Source: Apostichopus californicus (taxonomy: Eukaryota > Echinodermata > Holothuroidea > Aspidochirotida > Stichopodidae). Taken from it: 21,291 bases of DNA. Location of the stretch: assembly GCA_020650975.1 (NCBI GenBank), contig JAIPMN010009682.1:3442-24732 (forward strand), read 5' to 3'. The notes under the pieces are model-generated. The model was not told the origin of the DNA, searched no databases, and worked only from the letters and a program-made list of their open reading frames with translations. Each line of letters starts with the position of its first letter. Position 1 is the stretch's first letter. This document shows positions 1 to 9,222 of the stretch, piece by piece. The translations under genes were made by a program, and so were the position numbers.

Positions 1-39
1 ACATCCAAAAGTGCAGGAAGTAACATGAGCTGTAGCACA

Positions 40-400
40 CATAACTGAAAGGTATCTGTTTAGGGGGAAAAACAGTGTCAAAGGTCATCATGTTGTTTTA
101 GTCATGGATGAAAGAAGCATCATTAGTTACAGCATGACAGCATATCTTGAAGGGGTCCCTAGATAAGAAAGACAGGTTTATAGCGATTGGAATTGTCAAA
201 GGTAATCAGATTGTCCATAGTAATGGATAAAGTAACCATGACTGTGAAAAACGAATCATGAGAAACACATAACTGGTAGATTAATAATGGAAGGGAGTCC
301 CCTTGGAAAGCTCTGTGATCCTTTCAGAAAGGGGTGGGGAGGAGGGAGGGGGCAATGTCAAAGTTCATCGCACTGCATTAGTCATGGTAATAAATGGGAT
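40..400. repeat. Degenerate tandem repeat, about three units
   Basis: Three related segments start near 76, 194 and 356. Each begins TGTCAAAG and continues with a diverged ATCAnattgn...TAGTCATGGAT-like stretch. The spacings are 118 and 162 bp; the second unit is longer partly because of a G-rich insert at 329-352. A second shared word, GAAGG(G)(A)GTCCC, occurs near 149 and 290. The copies are old and indel-rich. Confidence 0.5.
329..352 (+). repeat. G-rich tract
   Basis: Runs of G (GGGG, GGGG, GGA, GGG, GGGGG) are separated by short A/T breaks. It sits inside the third unit of the 1-400 repeat region and probably arose by GGA/GGGA slippage. Confidence 0.6.
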
Positions 401-1863
401 TGCTATTTATAATTTTCTAACCGATACTGACATGTTTGATTTTTACCTCATGGGAACCCCCTCTGTCATATCATCTAATCTGTTAATATATTGTAATGGT
501 TAAAACTAAACCAAACTGACAACTCTGTAGTCAGGGCAAATGTATTTTTATCCGTTGTCGTCCCTGATCATACTGAAAGGACAGACTTTTCGGTTAGGAC
601 GACCAAAATCATGCTTTGGGAGGAGGTCGTCCAGTGGAGAACTAGTTGTTTACTTCAATATTCAGGTTACATTGTAAAATAAAAACCTGCAAAATAGGTT
701 AAAATGAAAATATTGGTATCATCCTCCATCACTTTGGAGATACTGAAATAAAAAGAAAAATAGCAGTCGGCCTACGATCCACCCAAAGGAGAGTTTTTGT
801 GGCCCAAAGCTGGTGTTCTATTCACCAAACAGGCACATCACTCCTTGGGCTTCATATTTTGAGACCACCGACTTTGCTCTTCGGACAATCAAGAATGTCA
901 GGCCCGGTCATCATCCGAGGGACGACTAGGTAGCCGTCGCCCCTGGTAGTTGTTCAACAAAGGTTGAAAGGACACAACCAGGAATCGCTGTCTCTAGCTG
1001 ATGGATATTGGATAGCTTAATATTGGTTGAATAAATGGCCACGTCACAATGTTACAGTCTCATTTGATATATGCTTTCCGAGTCTTTCTTAGCCAAGTCA
1101 CTACAGTACAACAAATTTTGCTTGTTGATTAGAAGGAAGTCAGTGTTTCAACTCACTTTACAATGCCTATGTGGATATATTTTGCCCAAATTTTTGCTTT
1201 CTTTTTCAAATCTTTGGCAATGGTGAAGAACTTCCTTGTTTGTATACAACAATGAGATGCAGTCAACTATTTTGGATAACTGTCAGTTTTCTCACTTTTC
1301 CCAAGTGAAGCTTTGTCTGAATCTTGTGAGAAAGGTAGAACCAACCTACCGTTGAAGCAGGCAGGGTCACTCTTTAAATCACCTTTCTTTTCAAAACCCA
1401 TATTTTTTTGTACTCTTTTGTGCTATATGTCTCACTGAAAGCAACAGCCTTGCAGTTTGCACGGTAACGGCTATTAATAACATTGTAAATATAACATCAC
1501 CATCTCTGTTTTCTTTCTTTTAAATGAAAACCAATGGTGTACAACACTGAATAATGCAGTGTGTCACCCATAGGCGCCTTGCTAACCAAGACCACGATGA
1601 TTCGTTGCCCCTCCCCTCCAGAAATACCACCCCATCGCCCCCCTCTCTGCAAACACAAAATACACAGACCAACAAAGGAAGTTTCATTTCTAAGTTTCAG
1701 CAAATAAGTGTCCAGGTTCTCAAAGTCGTTTTTATATTTGCCTCTATTGGTGTTCTAATGCTATGACATCATCTGGGGTCATGAATATTCGTGAGTGATC
1801 TCTAACACCTTCTCATCACGGTTTTGTATAAATCAAAGGGTATATCTGATATAAAAACAATAC

Positions 1864-2200
1864 AAGCGTGCCACCCGTCAGTCAAAATTCATTACCCTCC
1901 TAGTACCTAGAACCAATGGGGTTACCTATGCCAAACGTGCTTTTTTCAGTTTCTGGTCCCAAATTGTGGAATTCCCTCCCAAACCATTTAAAATGTATAC
2001 CTATTAAATCACTTTTCAAATCTAAACTAAAAGCCTACCTCTATGCTAAACATTTTTCAATTTGATTTGTAATTATTTTTCATTGTTGCATTATTGTTTT
2101 TGCTTTTCTTTCTATTCAAACTATATATGTACAGCGCTTTTGACAACTATTTTGTTTATAATTAGCGCATTATAAATCTTAGTTATTATTATTATATAAA
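1864..2200 (+). mobile_element. LINE retrotransposon 3' end (CR1/L2-like), broken
   Basis: The frame starting near 1864 reads ...ITLLVPRTNGVTYAKRAF, then after a +1 shift in a run of six T (1941-1946) it reads SVSGPKLWNSLPNHLK...FKSKLKAYLYAKHFSI and stops at 2063-2065. The (V)PRT...AFSVxGPKLWNSLP...FKxxLKxYLY pattern is the conserved C-terminal tail after the reverse transcriptase domain of CR1/L2/Rex-like LINEs. About 130 bp of 3' UTR follows, ending in agcgcattataaatcttag and a TTATTATTATTAT tail near 2182-2196, as in L2-like elements. The copy is 5'-truncated, contains no reverse transcriptase core and is dead. It lies antisense to the host gene. Confidence 0.85.
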
Positions 2201-2280
2201 ATACATTTCCATGGAAAACAGAACACACTCTCTTTGCATATGTTCTTCACAAAGAAGAACATTTCCTACAGATGTGTCCA

Positions 2281-2310
2281 AGTGGGGGTGGGGAGGGAGG
2301 GAGGGAGGGG
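2281..2310 (+). repeat. G-rich simple repeat, potential G-quadruplex
   Basis: The tract is GGGGGTGGGG followed by several GGGA units, giving at least five runs of three or more G with one-base loops. It lies about 270 bp beyond the SHP2 donor. On the transcript it would be C-rich, so any quadruplex would form on the non-coding, template strand. Confidence 0.8.
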
Positions 2311-2569
2311 ATGTGTGTTTGTGTAGATCAATTGGTGTCTCTAAAGGCACTGACCACCTTTAACTTTGTGAAGTTGGATGAACCTCACTGCCGGAACCCT
2401 CTGCTTGATACCGATGTTTTCTCGTACCTATACAAACTTTCCATCAAAAGATTCTTTATGATTTGCATTTCGATTATTTTTGAAACCCTATGCCATAGAA
2501 TGTCTGTGCTAACTCCGGTCATAGATACAGTATTCATGAGTGACCCAGGTTGAATTCGCTTGACCATTT

Positions 2570-2575
2570 ACTCAC
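2570..2575 (-). promoter_or_regulatory. 5' splice site (GTGAGT) of the SHP2 exon
   Basis: The exon ends with codon AGT and is followed by gtgagt on the minus strand, a near-consensus donor. The open frame runs on for some ten more codons, but similarity to SHP2 ends exactly here, where human exon 5 also ends. Confidence 0.85.
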
Positions 2576-2692
2576 ACTTTTCAGATGAACCACACAACCA
2601 GAGCTCTCTACCATAGGATTCTTCTTGTAGTGTTCGACAAGGTCTGTAAGGGCATCAAATTGCTCCCCACCTCCGATGCTGTATTTGTTTTC
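2576..2692 (-). CDS. PTPN11: SHP2-type protein tyrosine phosphatase, internal exon (end of C-terminal SH2 domain)
   Basis: This is one 39-codon internal exon. The frame reads [12 protein letters not shown], then the block [15 protein letters not shown], and ends VVHLKS. Compared from memory with human SHP2 residues 176-214, 28 of 39 residues agree, including the whole 15-residue block; SHP1 (PTPN6) fits clearly less well. SHP2 is a cytoplasmic phosphatase with two SH2 domains that acts downstream of receptor tyrosine kinases in Ras/ERK signalling. This exon forms the last strands and second helix of the second SH2 domain, which helps bind phosphotyrosine peptides. On the minus strand it is preceded by a long pyrimidine tract ending in ctgcag (2698-2693) and followed by the donor gtgagt (2575-2570). 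Both splice phases are 0, and 117 bp is the length of human exon 5. The flanking exons (rest of SH2, catalytic domain) were not found in the window. PTPN11 and PTPN6 separated in vertebrates, so in an invertebrate this would be their common orthologue. Confidence 0.93.
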
Positions 2693-2735
2693 CTGCAGAA
2701 GAAATAAAGAAAGAGAGGGAGAGTGTGAGACAAGA
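2693..2735 (-). promoter_or_regulatory. 3' splice site and polypyrimidine tract of the SHP2 exon
   Basis: Read on the minus strand, about 35 bases just upstream of the exon are almost all C and T, interrupted by a few A and G, and end in ttcttctgcag. This is a textbook strong metazoan acceptor. It decides the exon start at 2692, because the frame before it has no similarity to SH2 domains. Confidence 0.85.
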
Positions 2736-3616
2736 AAATGTATATTCGTTAAAGGCATTGAAGATTCGCCCCAAACCGCGTGCCGCCATCTGAAAAAGTT
2801 AACTTTCCGTTGCTTGCAAGTGAAGTTTTCTTCTTGTCCCTACAAAATGCAGACAGTAATGAAACGTGATCCCTTGTTATCTTTTATCTAGACCTGAGAT
2901 GTCCATCGCTGCTATGTACACTGTGTTGTGGGTATTGAACTTAGCTGTATGTATTGGCTGTACGCTAGTGTCTAATTACCGATGGTAGCAAGCTGTGTGT
3001 GTATTTTCTGGGATCGATGGTGGTGTCTAACACTTCTGTTACACCTAATTCGAAACTAGGTCAGATTACCGGCATGAGACATTTCTTTGTGCCCGAGTCT
3101 TCACACCCTTTAAGTGAATATCTACTTGAAAAAGCCAGCTAAGGTGAAATGTATAAAAATTAGAGGGCCTGACAATTTTTGTGACAACACAGAAGAAAGC
3201 AAGAAGGAAGGAAAAGAGAAGGAAAAAAACACATGCATATTCCATCATAGACTGGCAACTCGAAGGAGTTTGAAAGCATGAACAAGGAAGGCTAAAAAGA
3301 ACTTCATGACCTTTCTCTGTTCATGTAGCCTAACTTCCTGGTTTAAATGAAACGAGTTGATTGCTCTTAAGACTAAAACAATACAAAACTATGAATCATA
3401 GACAGGAGGTCCTTTATGTTAAGTTCTCTAAAACAATACCATCTCAGACGGGTTAAGAAAGACATGTCAGATGATCGTGAATTGCATTTAATGTACGACC
3501 CTCTTCAAGGTTGTGCATTAATGACTATGTGAGATGAGACTTATAAGTACTGTCACTTTCAACTATCAATGGGGTGTCAATTATTCTTACAAAACTTACA
3601 TAAAGCTTATAAATAC

Positions 3617-4130
3617 ATGATAATCTCCTCACAACCCATTGCACTCTCATTCTACCATGCCTGGAGTGACACAGTAACCTTTCTTTTTTATCACTGTACA
3701 TACATGTATACTCAGTGATCGGTCACTACTGGTCAAAGAGGAGGGAGGAGGGAGGGAGGGAGGGACGTGTGACGGCAATTTCCTGCAAGAGCTTCATCAA
3801 TCTCCAGATAAGTCCTGCCCCAAAATACCCAAAGTTAAAAAGATTGCTTAAATCAGGCTGTAGTATACAGTCGCTTCAAATCTAATTCGTTTAAATCTAG
3901 AACAAACAGCAAGTGAAGTGCGGATGACTATTGTACCGATTCCATAGAATCTAACGGATAATGAAGTCCGATTGATAAAAGGTTTCCAAAGTCAGTTTTG
4001 GGTGGTTGCTCAGGAGGTTTTTCGAGCAGCAGTAACAGCTTGCCAAGAGCGTACATACAGTGTTAAAAATGTAATGCCAGTTCACTACTAAATGCACAGC
4101 AGAGCGCAGAGGTTGTGAGAAGACAGGTAA
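3617..4130. mobile_element. MITE-like segment with diverged terminal inverted repeats, long form
   Basis: The left side (3624-3668) aligns with the left end of the shorter element at 6920-6966, from TCTCCTCACAAC through a segment ending GAGTGA, at roughly 85% by eye. The right end GAGGTTGTGAGAAGACAGGT (4109-4128, then AA) differs from 7004-7025 at two positions. The ends are inverted complements of each other. The extra ~400 bp inside may be a longer family form or later insertions, since it includes the G-rich tract at 3738. There is no open frame inside, so the element would be non-autonomous. Confidence 0.5.
3738..3765 (+). repeat. (GGGA)n/(GGA)n simple repeat
   Basis: GAGGGAGGAGGGAGGGAGGG and flanking bases form a purine-only tract with more than four G-triplets. 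It has G-quadruplex potential and lies inside the larger TIR-flanked segment 3617-4130. Confidence 0.75.
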
Positions 4131-4403
4131 GTGGAATTAGCAGTATTGCATCATTATCCTATAAACCCTGGTGGTATTAGGAACAATAACCACTTCCTCT
4201 TTACTGCTGATCCAGCATTTATACACTGGCAAATCATGTTTGCATTCCCGCTTGTACAGCCCTTACCATATTATTGCGCTGCATATTAAAGCACATTACA
4301 ACATTACGGCAAATGTCTTACATGGCATATGCTGGAAAGCTTCACACAAAAGATAGCTGCCATGAAACAGCTCAGTGAGATTGTCTGCTCCTTAAATTAA
4401 TGG

Positions 4404-4424
4404 GAGGGGTAAGGGGGGGGGTGG
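4404..4424 (+). repeat. G-rich tract
   Basis: GGGAGGGGTAAGGGGGGGGG is a short G-rich run with four G-tracts and quadruplex potential. The 4140-5420 stretch around it holds no gene I can support; it is AT-rich and has no recognisable repeat apart from this and the 4958-4998 tract. Confidence 0.6.
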
Positions 4425-4957
4425 TGAAATGACGCAGTCCTATGGAGATGGAAGGGTTAGCAACTCTCTAGGTGGAATATTTGTTTTATATAGATTTGTC
4501 AAGATTCATTCATTTACCGTTATTTTATAATAATTAAAATTATTTTATATATAATATTACAGTTTTAAATGGTACAACCTGAGAAAGGTATGATACGTCG
4601 GCCTCTGCACAGCAAACAATGCATCTTTACTTGGAACTTCAAATTTCCCCCCTCTGAACCCTTTCCTACTGTAATACAATGTCAATTTCTATCGCATACT
4701 ATATTAGAATGCTGAGTAACAGCACATGATAACCAATGACTTCCACAGAATATTTAACCTTTAAGGATTTCCTTCCTTCCTCAGATAACATTCAGCATCA
4801 GACCTTTTAAACAAGATTCGACCTATTCCTCGAATCTCTTTGCGATGCATATTCACGTATGGTCTTATCTGCAACACCTGAGGGTGTACAAATGCATAAC
4901 AATGGCATGATCCGAAAGGCATGGAAGTGATGGGAAGGAAGGCATAATACATTGGAA

Positions 4958-4998
4958 AGGGGTGGGGGAAGGGGAAGGGGAGAGGGGAGGGGAGTGGA
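4958..4998 (+). repeat. Purine-rich (GGGGA)n tract
   Basis: About 40 bp of almost pure purine with seven runs of four or five G. It has strong quadruplex or triplex potential. On the minus strand it gives a proline/serine-rich low-complexity frame that should not be taken as protein. Confidence 0.75.
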
Positions 4999-5439
4999 AC
5001 CAGTGTCTTAACTGTATTTTCATCAGTTAACACAGAAAGACATACCTAGAATTTTTTTGACCAAACTTAAAGAGGTTATTCTGCAAAGATTTCTGGCTCT
5101 ACTGAATGTTGAATAGATGTATCTACAGCATCTACAATTTCCTATTTTAATCTTACTCAAGTAGTAAAACATAATATTCATACCTGATAAAAGGAAACAT
5201 GTTGTCAACTATATCAAAAGTAGCCAAGTTTGTTACTACAAAGTATATTTAAGATCACACACCAAAACTACATTACGAACTGCAGACTTGTTTTTTTCCC
5301 CCCTTCTTTGTAGAATTCATAATAAATTGTGTACTAATATACACAAAATGTAAATTGTATTCAATACCCAAAGGAGCCGAGGCTGTGTAAATGGAACTGA
5401 ACAAGAAACAGCATAGTCTGCTCTAGAAGGCATGCAACA

Positions 5440-6020
5440 GTATATATGATATATGACTGTAGTCTACTATGTAGTTATATACTGTAAAGGTAAAATATAG
5501 TATGATTTAGTTATGTTTCATACAATAATCAACAGGCAAGGTACAGTATGTTCTAGTTTTAATGTTTCATACAGTGTAGTCTACTATGTACTATGTAGTA
5601 ATCTACCGGCAAAAATACAGTATGATTTAGTTATGTTTCATACAATAATCAACAGGCAAGGTACAGTATGTTATAGTTAATGTTTCATACAGTGTAGTCT
5701 ACTATGTACTATGTAGTAATCTACCGGCAAAAATACAGTATGATATAGTTATATTTCATACAATAGTTTACAGGCAAGCTATAGTATGTTGTAGTTATGT
5801 TTCATACAGTAGTCCATTATATAGTGATCTATGGGCAAAATACAGTATGATATAGTTATGTTTCATACAATAGTTTGCAGGCTTGAAGCTATAGTATGTT
5901 GTATTTACAGTATGTTTCATACAGAGTCCATCATGTAGTAATCTATGGGCAAAATACAGTATGATATAGTTATGTGTCACACAGTATTTATAGTCTACTG
6001 TACATTAGCCTACAGACAAG
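5440..6020. repeat. Minisatellite, five units of about 107-120 bp
   Basis: The anchor TATGATTTAG / TATGATATAG recurs at 5501, 5621, 5739, 5846 and 5960, giving periods of 120, 118, 107 and 114 bp. The first two units are nearly identical; later ones carry indels. Each unit has two related halves of about 60 bp. One contains ACAGTATGATnTAGTTATG, TTTCATACAAT and ACAGGCAAG. The other contains ACAGTATGTTnTAGTT, TTTCATACAG and a TAGTCTACTATGTAGTAATC-like stretch with GGCAAAA. The unit is therefore a higher-order dimer. A minus-strand frame over 5795-5980 is only translated repeat. Confidence 0.9.
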
Positions 6021-6329
6021 CTACATATAGTTGTGATTCATACCTACACATAAATATATACAGTACTCTGTACTTCTAACAGACCGTTATGAATTATCAA
6101 ACATAGAATATCCACCCTGTTCACTAAGATATTGCTGTATCCTGGCTACTGCCATAAGTATCACATGACAAACAAGTTTTTGAGGACTTAATTTGTAACC
6201 CAACGTTATTTCCTTCCCCTGCATTGCCAAATAACAAGATGGCAACTTACTGTAGAATTGCAGAAACTTGGTACGGTGGTAGGCTTCTTTGAAGTTGTTT
6301 TTGCTTACCATGAATACCATAACATCCTC

Positions 6330-6360
6330 TCACTCCTCCCCCCTCCGTTCCCCCCCCCCA
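6330..6360 (-). repeat. C-rich tract (G-quadruplex potential on the minus strand)
   Basis: CTCCCCCCTCCGTTCCCCCCCCCC ends in a run of ten C. The flanking DNA from 6031 to 6900 holds no gene I can support. A 65-codon minus-strand frame at 6390-6587 shows no recognisable domain. Confidence 0.6.
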
Positions 6361-6912
6361 CAATGCCCATCCTTCCTATCCACATTTCTTCACCCTTCCT
6401 GAATTTTTTTTTGGTCAGAGCATCTTAGCCTAATGACAGCTAATGTAGACCACGGTAACCTCCATTCAGCAAAATTCCTTTCCAATGATGCTGAGCTGAT
6501 GCGTACATTCACCAGGAATCTGTTGCTCTTCTCTCTCACTTCATAAACAATCCTCTTGGACGAGCTGTCACTTATACGCAATGACATCTCACACTTTAAA
6601 TGTCGAATAAAGGTTAATTAAAAAAGTTAAATAAAGAAGAAAAAACAGTCGACCATAACGTTGTACTGTATGGGACTTACTGTATAGGCCGAGTGGTGTA
6701 AATTAGGTAACACCGGCCAGTAAGCTTTAGGCTATATTTGGACCTGTACTTTTATCCATCTGTACAGCGGATCATAACTAATTATACACGCAATACTTAC
6801 GCTGCATCGATTCAGTTGACATTCATCATACATTCTTTTCTAGTTGTTCCCATTACATGTAGTATTTCATTGATCCCTCCTGACCCGGTTTCCATACTCA
6901 CCCGTGACAAGC

Positions 6913-7025
6913 TTACCTGTCTCCTCACAACATTAGCACTATCACTCTACCATATCTAGAGTGAAGTGATAAACATTTTAGCACTTCAGTGAAGGTGCTG
7001 ATCGAGGTTGTGAGGTGACAGGTAA
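6913..7025. mobile_element. MITE-like element with 19-bp terminal inverted repeats
   Basis: The left end TTACCTGTCTCCTCACAAC (6913-6931) and the right end GTTGTGAGGTGACAGGTAA (7007-7025) are inverted complements with one mismatch in 19. The 75-bp interior includes a small hairpin (CACTCTA...TAGAGTG, near 6944-6964). There is no coding capacity. It is related at both ends to 3617-4130, and its right end shares the exact 16-mer TGAGGTGACAGGTAAT with 15311-15326. I could not settle the target-site duplication. A tRNA-derived SINE is unlikely because no A or B box is seen. Confidence 0.65.
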
Positions 7026-7220
7026 TTAGAAAGAAACGTTAACCCCTGACCTACAGTACCTTCAATCTCGAGAAATTCCCGGAACTTTCAGGGTTTGGAC
7101 ATTTACAACAACGATCTGAAAAATCTGTCTCCTGAAAACATTTAGCATCGATCCTGAGAAGATCGGTCATTAACAGTCTATGACCCTCCTTCTCCGTCTC
7201 AAGAAGATAATTTATTCAAA

Positions 7221-7805
7221 CATTTGAAAAGTTTGAAATTACTGCAGAAAGGAAAAGTATCATGATGTCTATGAAGTACTTTGGTGACTGGTTCCGAGTG
7301 TATTACACAGTGTGCGTTTACTGTAATTTCCTGTTATTTTATCGCAATGCATTTTCGCATGTAAAGCCATGTATGATCTAGGTCTCCAATCTCAAACAGT
7401 AAGCGAAAAGATATGAAAGTTAAAAAGCTTCAAATTACTAGTTAGTAGGAAAAGTACTGATTATGGTAAGCTTTAAGTAGGATATTTTTCCGTAGAGGTC
7501 CTGGCACGTCTTCACTGCCCCCTGATATTCTATAAAGAAACCACTTCATTAAAGTATGTAAACCTGATACACTCTTCCACTTTGAACAAAAAATTGAAAT
7601 TGGAAAAGTTGAAATTACTAAGTACTGTAGGAAGTTACCCATGATGGACAGTAGTATAAATACAGTGGAGGTTCCAGCATGTCTTCCCCCCGAGCCCCAC
7701 CCCCCACTCCTCGTACATTAAACTAACAAACAAATTATGAAAGGTTACTATTGGAAAGGTTGAAAGTTGAAACAACAGAAGTAGGAAATCACTCATGCTG
7801 GATAT
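7221..7805. repeat. Four diverged tandem copies of a 150-200 bp unit
   Basis: Segments resembling TTGGAAAAGTTGAAATTACT and continuing into GGAAAAGTAC...ATGATGG-like sequence begin near 7223, 7421, 7601 and 7752. A second shared part, GAGGTCCTGGCACGTCTTC (7494) and GAGGTTCCAGCATGTCTTC (7667), sits at the same offset in units two and three. Periods are about 198, 180 and 151 bp. The array is old and indel-rich. Confidence 0.65.
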
Positions 7806-9034
7806 AGCATACTGAGTGCAGATAAGTTTGGCATTCCATTATTCTACCGTTATTCTGTATATAAACGGTTTAAGTTTTCTCTACGCATGATCAAGTTTCT
7901 GTCCTACATGTTGAATTACAAAGGTATGAGTAGGTTAAACAAAAAGTAAACAATAATTAATGCTAATCGGTAATTAATAGAGGTCTAATGACCCTGGAAA
8001 ATACTATATCACAACATGATATTGAAAGTAAAATTAGAACCTGATAAGATGTTTACATGAAACACACTTCATCTTCCTTTTATCCTATGACACAGACTTT
8101 CATTTATTTTAACCCTAATAAAAAATACAGCTCAAAAAAATCAACGGGATAAACTTCTGCACTGAAAGTGTGGAACAATTCAAGTTTGAAATGTTAGCTT
8201 TAAAAGGTCGACCTTTGCGAAGGTGGGTAGGCAATATCGTAAATACTGTCAGCAAAACTGTCAGTGGCAAATTTTCCATGCTGGAAAACAAGAAATCTTT
8301 TCCAGGCCCTCAAAATTCACCCCATCTACTGGCTGGATGCCAGTGGATTTTGTATGTAATATTTAAGCCCTGTAGAAGTACTTTATTATCTTCAGGTATC
8401 ATTGTTGTTCTTCCATAAAAAAATTGTCACTCATAATAACTTTAATAACAGCAAACGTACCTTTTTATTGATGTTGACGACGTCCTCAATGTAAGTAAAC
8501 ATAGTCAGGCAAATCATAAAATTAGCTTACAAACGAAATGAAACAAACTTCCATCACACATGACTGTGCAAAACACTTCGACAGTAAAACAAGTTCCATA
8601 ATGGCGGGGATATCACATCTATGCTTAAAGGGTTGCACAAAACAAACCACCATCTTTAGCTTAAATATGACCAGAAGTCTTTGCGAAGAATAACTCCACC
8701 AAACTGCTAAGCAAAAACTTGCTGTGTTCGGGAGGTATCCTAGTTAAAATATCCTGTCTGGCAGAGAGCGTCATTTCGTAAAATCTGTGATGTCACAGTT
8801 GCTTCTAGGATCTAAACTTGTTTACTATTTTCTTTTGTTTTCATATTTCCAACCTCTGTAGAATGTTTAACATTGTTGACGCTGAAACCATTGCCATTAT
8901 CAGGTCATGTTAAGAGATTCAATATTTTAGATTCAGCATTTTGTAAAAAAAACCATCTCCATTTAATATATAAAATAAACATTTGAATAAATAGAGGGGG
9001 AAAAAAACATGAGGAAAATAAAGGATTTGTGCCT
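7806..9034. other. No gene recognised
   Basis: This is AT-rich DNA. An 82-codon plus-strand frame at 8170-8418 has no recognised domain, no convincing splice signals and no similarity I can name. I see no RNA gene or clear repeat. Confidence 0.5.
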
Positions 9035-9222
9035 TGATAATGTCATATATGCAGACTTAATCAAGTCTCAGAATCCTTGTGGGTGAAGAAACATTAAACG
9101 TGTGACATCTCACAAATGGAATAAGATTTTTTCTTCGCTGCTTGGGGAAGTATTTTTTTTAATATTTATATAGATCTATAACATGGGTCAATGTTGATGG
9201 TTGGGATTGTGTCTCCTTTAAA
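9035..9222 (-). repeat. Interspersed repeat, copy 1 (minus orientation)
   Basis: The reverse complement of this stretch aligns with 20881-21026. Shared words in order are TTTAAAGGAGACACAA, TTATTCCATTT, GAGATnTCACA, TTAATGTTTCTTCACCCACA followed by AGG, GACTTGAnnAAGTCT, and ATATGACATnAT. This copy is about 40 bp longer, with an AT-rich insert in the middle. It has no open frame. It could be a SINE or MITE family; no clear terminal inverted repeat or RNA polymerase III box was seen. Confidence 0.8.

Larger units (their letters stand above)
1..2575 (-). other. Probable intron downstream of the SHP2 exon (partial)
   Basis: In the direction of the gene this follows the donor at 2575 and runs off the window. 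I looked for the next SHP2 exon (human exon 6, including the GFWEEFE segment) on the minus strand and did not find it. The stretch holds degenerate repeats (1-400), a LINE 3' end on the opposite strand (1864-2200) and a G-rich tract (2272-2310). Between about 401 and 1860 I see no gene, only AT-rich DNA and a short repeat arm near 590-640. Confidence 0.7.

Noticed and set aside
2272..2553. 93-codon plus-strand frame close to the SHP2 exon
   Set aside because: Its start is translated (GGGA)n repeat and the rest has no similarity; it lies antisense to the gene's intron.
3191..3230. Purine-rich stretch that would be a strong polypyrimidine tract on the minus strand
   Set aside because: No AG acceptor followed by recognisable coding sequence, so it is not evidence of an exon.
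4761..5033. Minus-strand frame with a proline/serine-rich stretch; a second frame there reads WFHSP, recalling the start of an SH2 domain
   Set aside because: WFHSP comes from the translated purine/pyrimidine tract at 4958-4998 and is followed by low-complexity proline/serine, not by SH2 sequence.
5000..5035. CTGATGAA on the minus strand, resembling part of a hammerhead ribozyme core
   Set aside because: The required stem II and the GAAAC part are absent downstream.
5795..5980. Minus-strand frame with repeated MKHNYIILYFAHR-like motifs
   Set aside because: The internal repetition is only the translated minisatellite.
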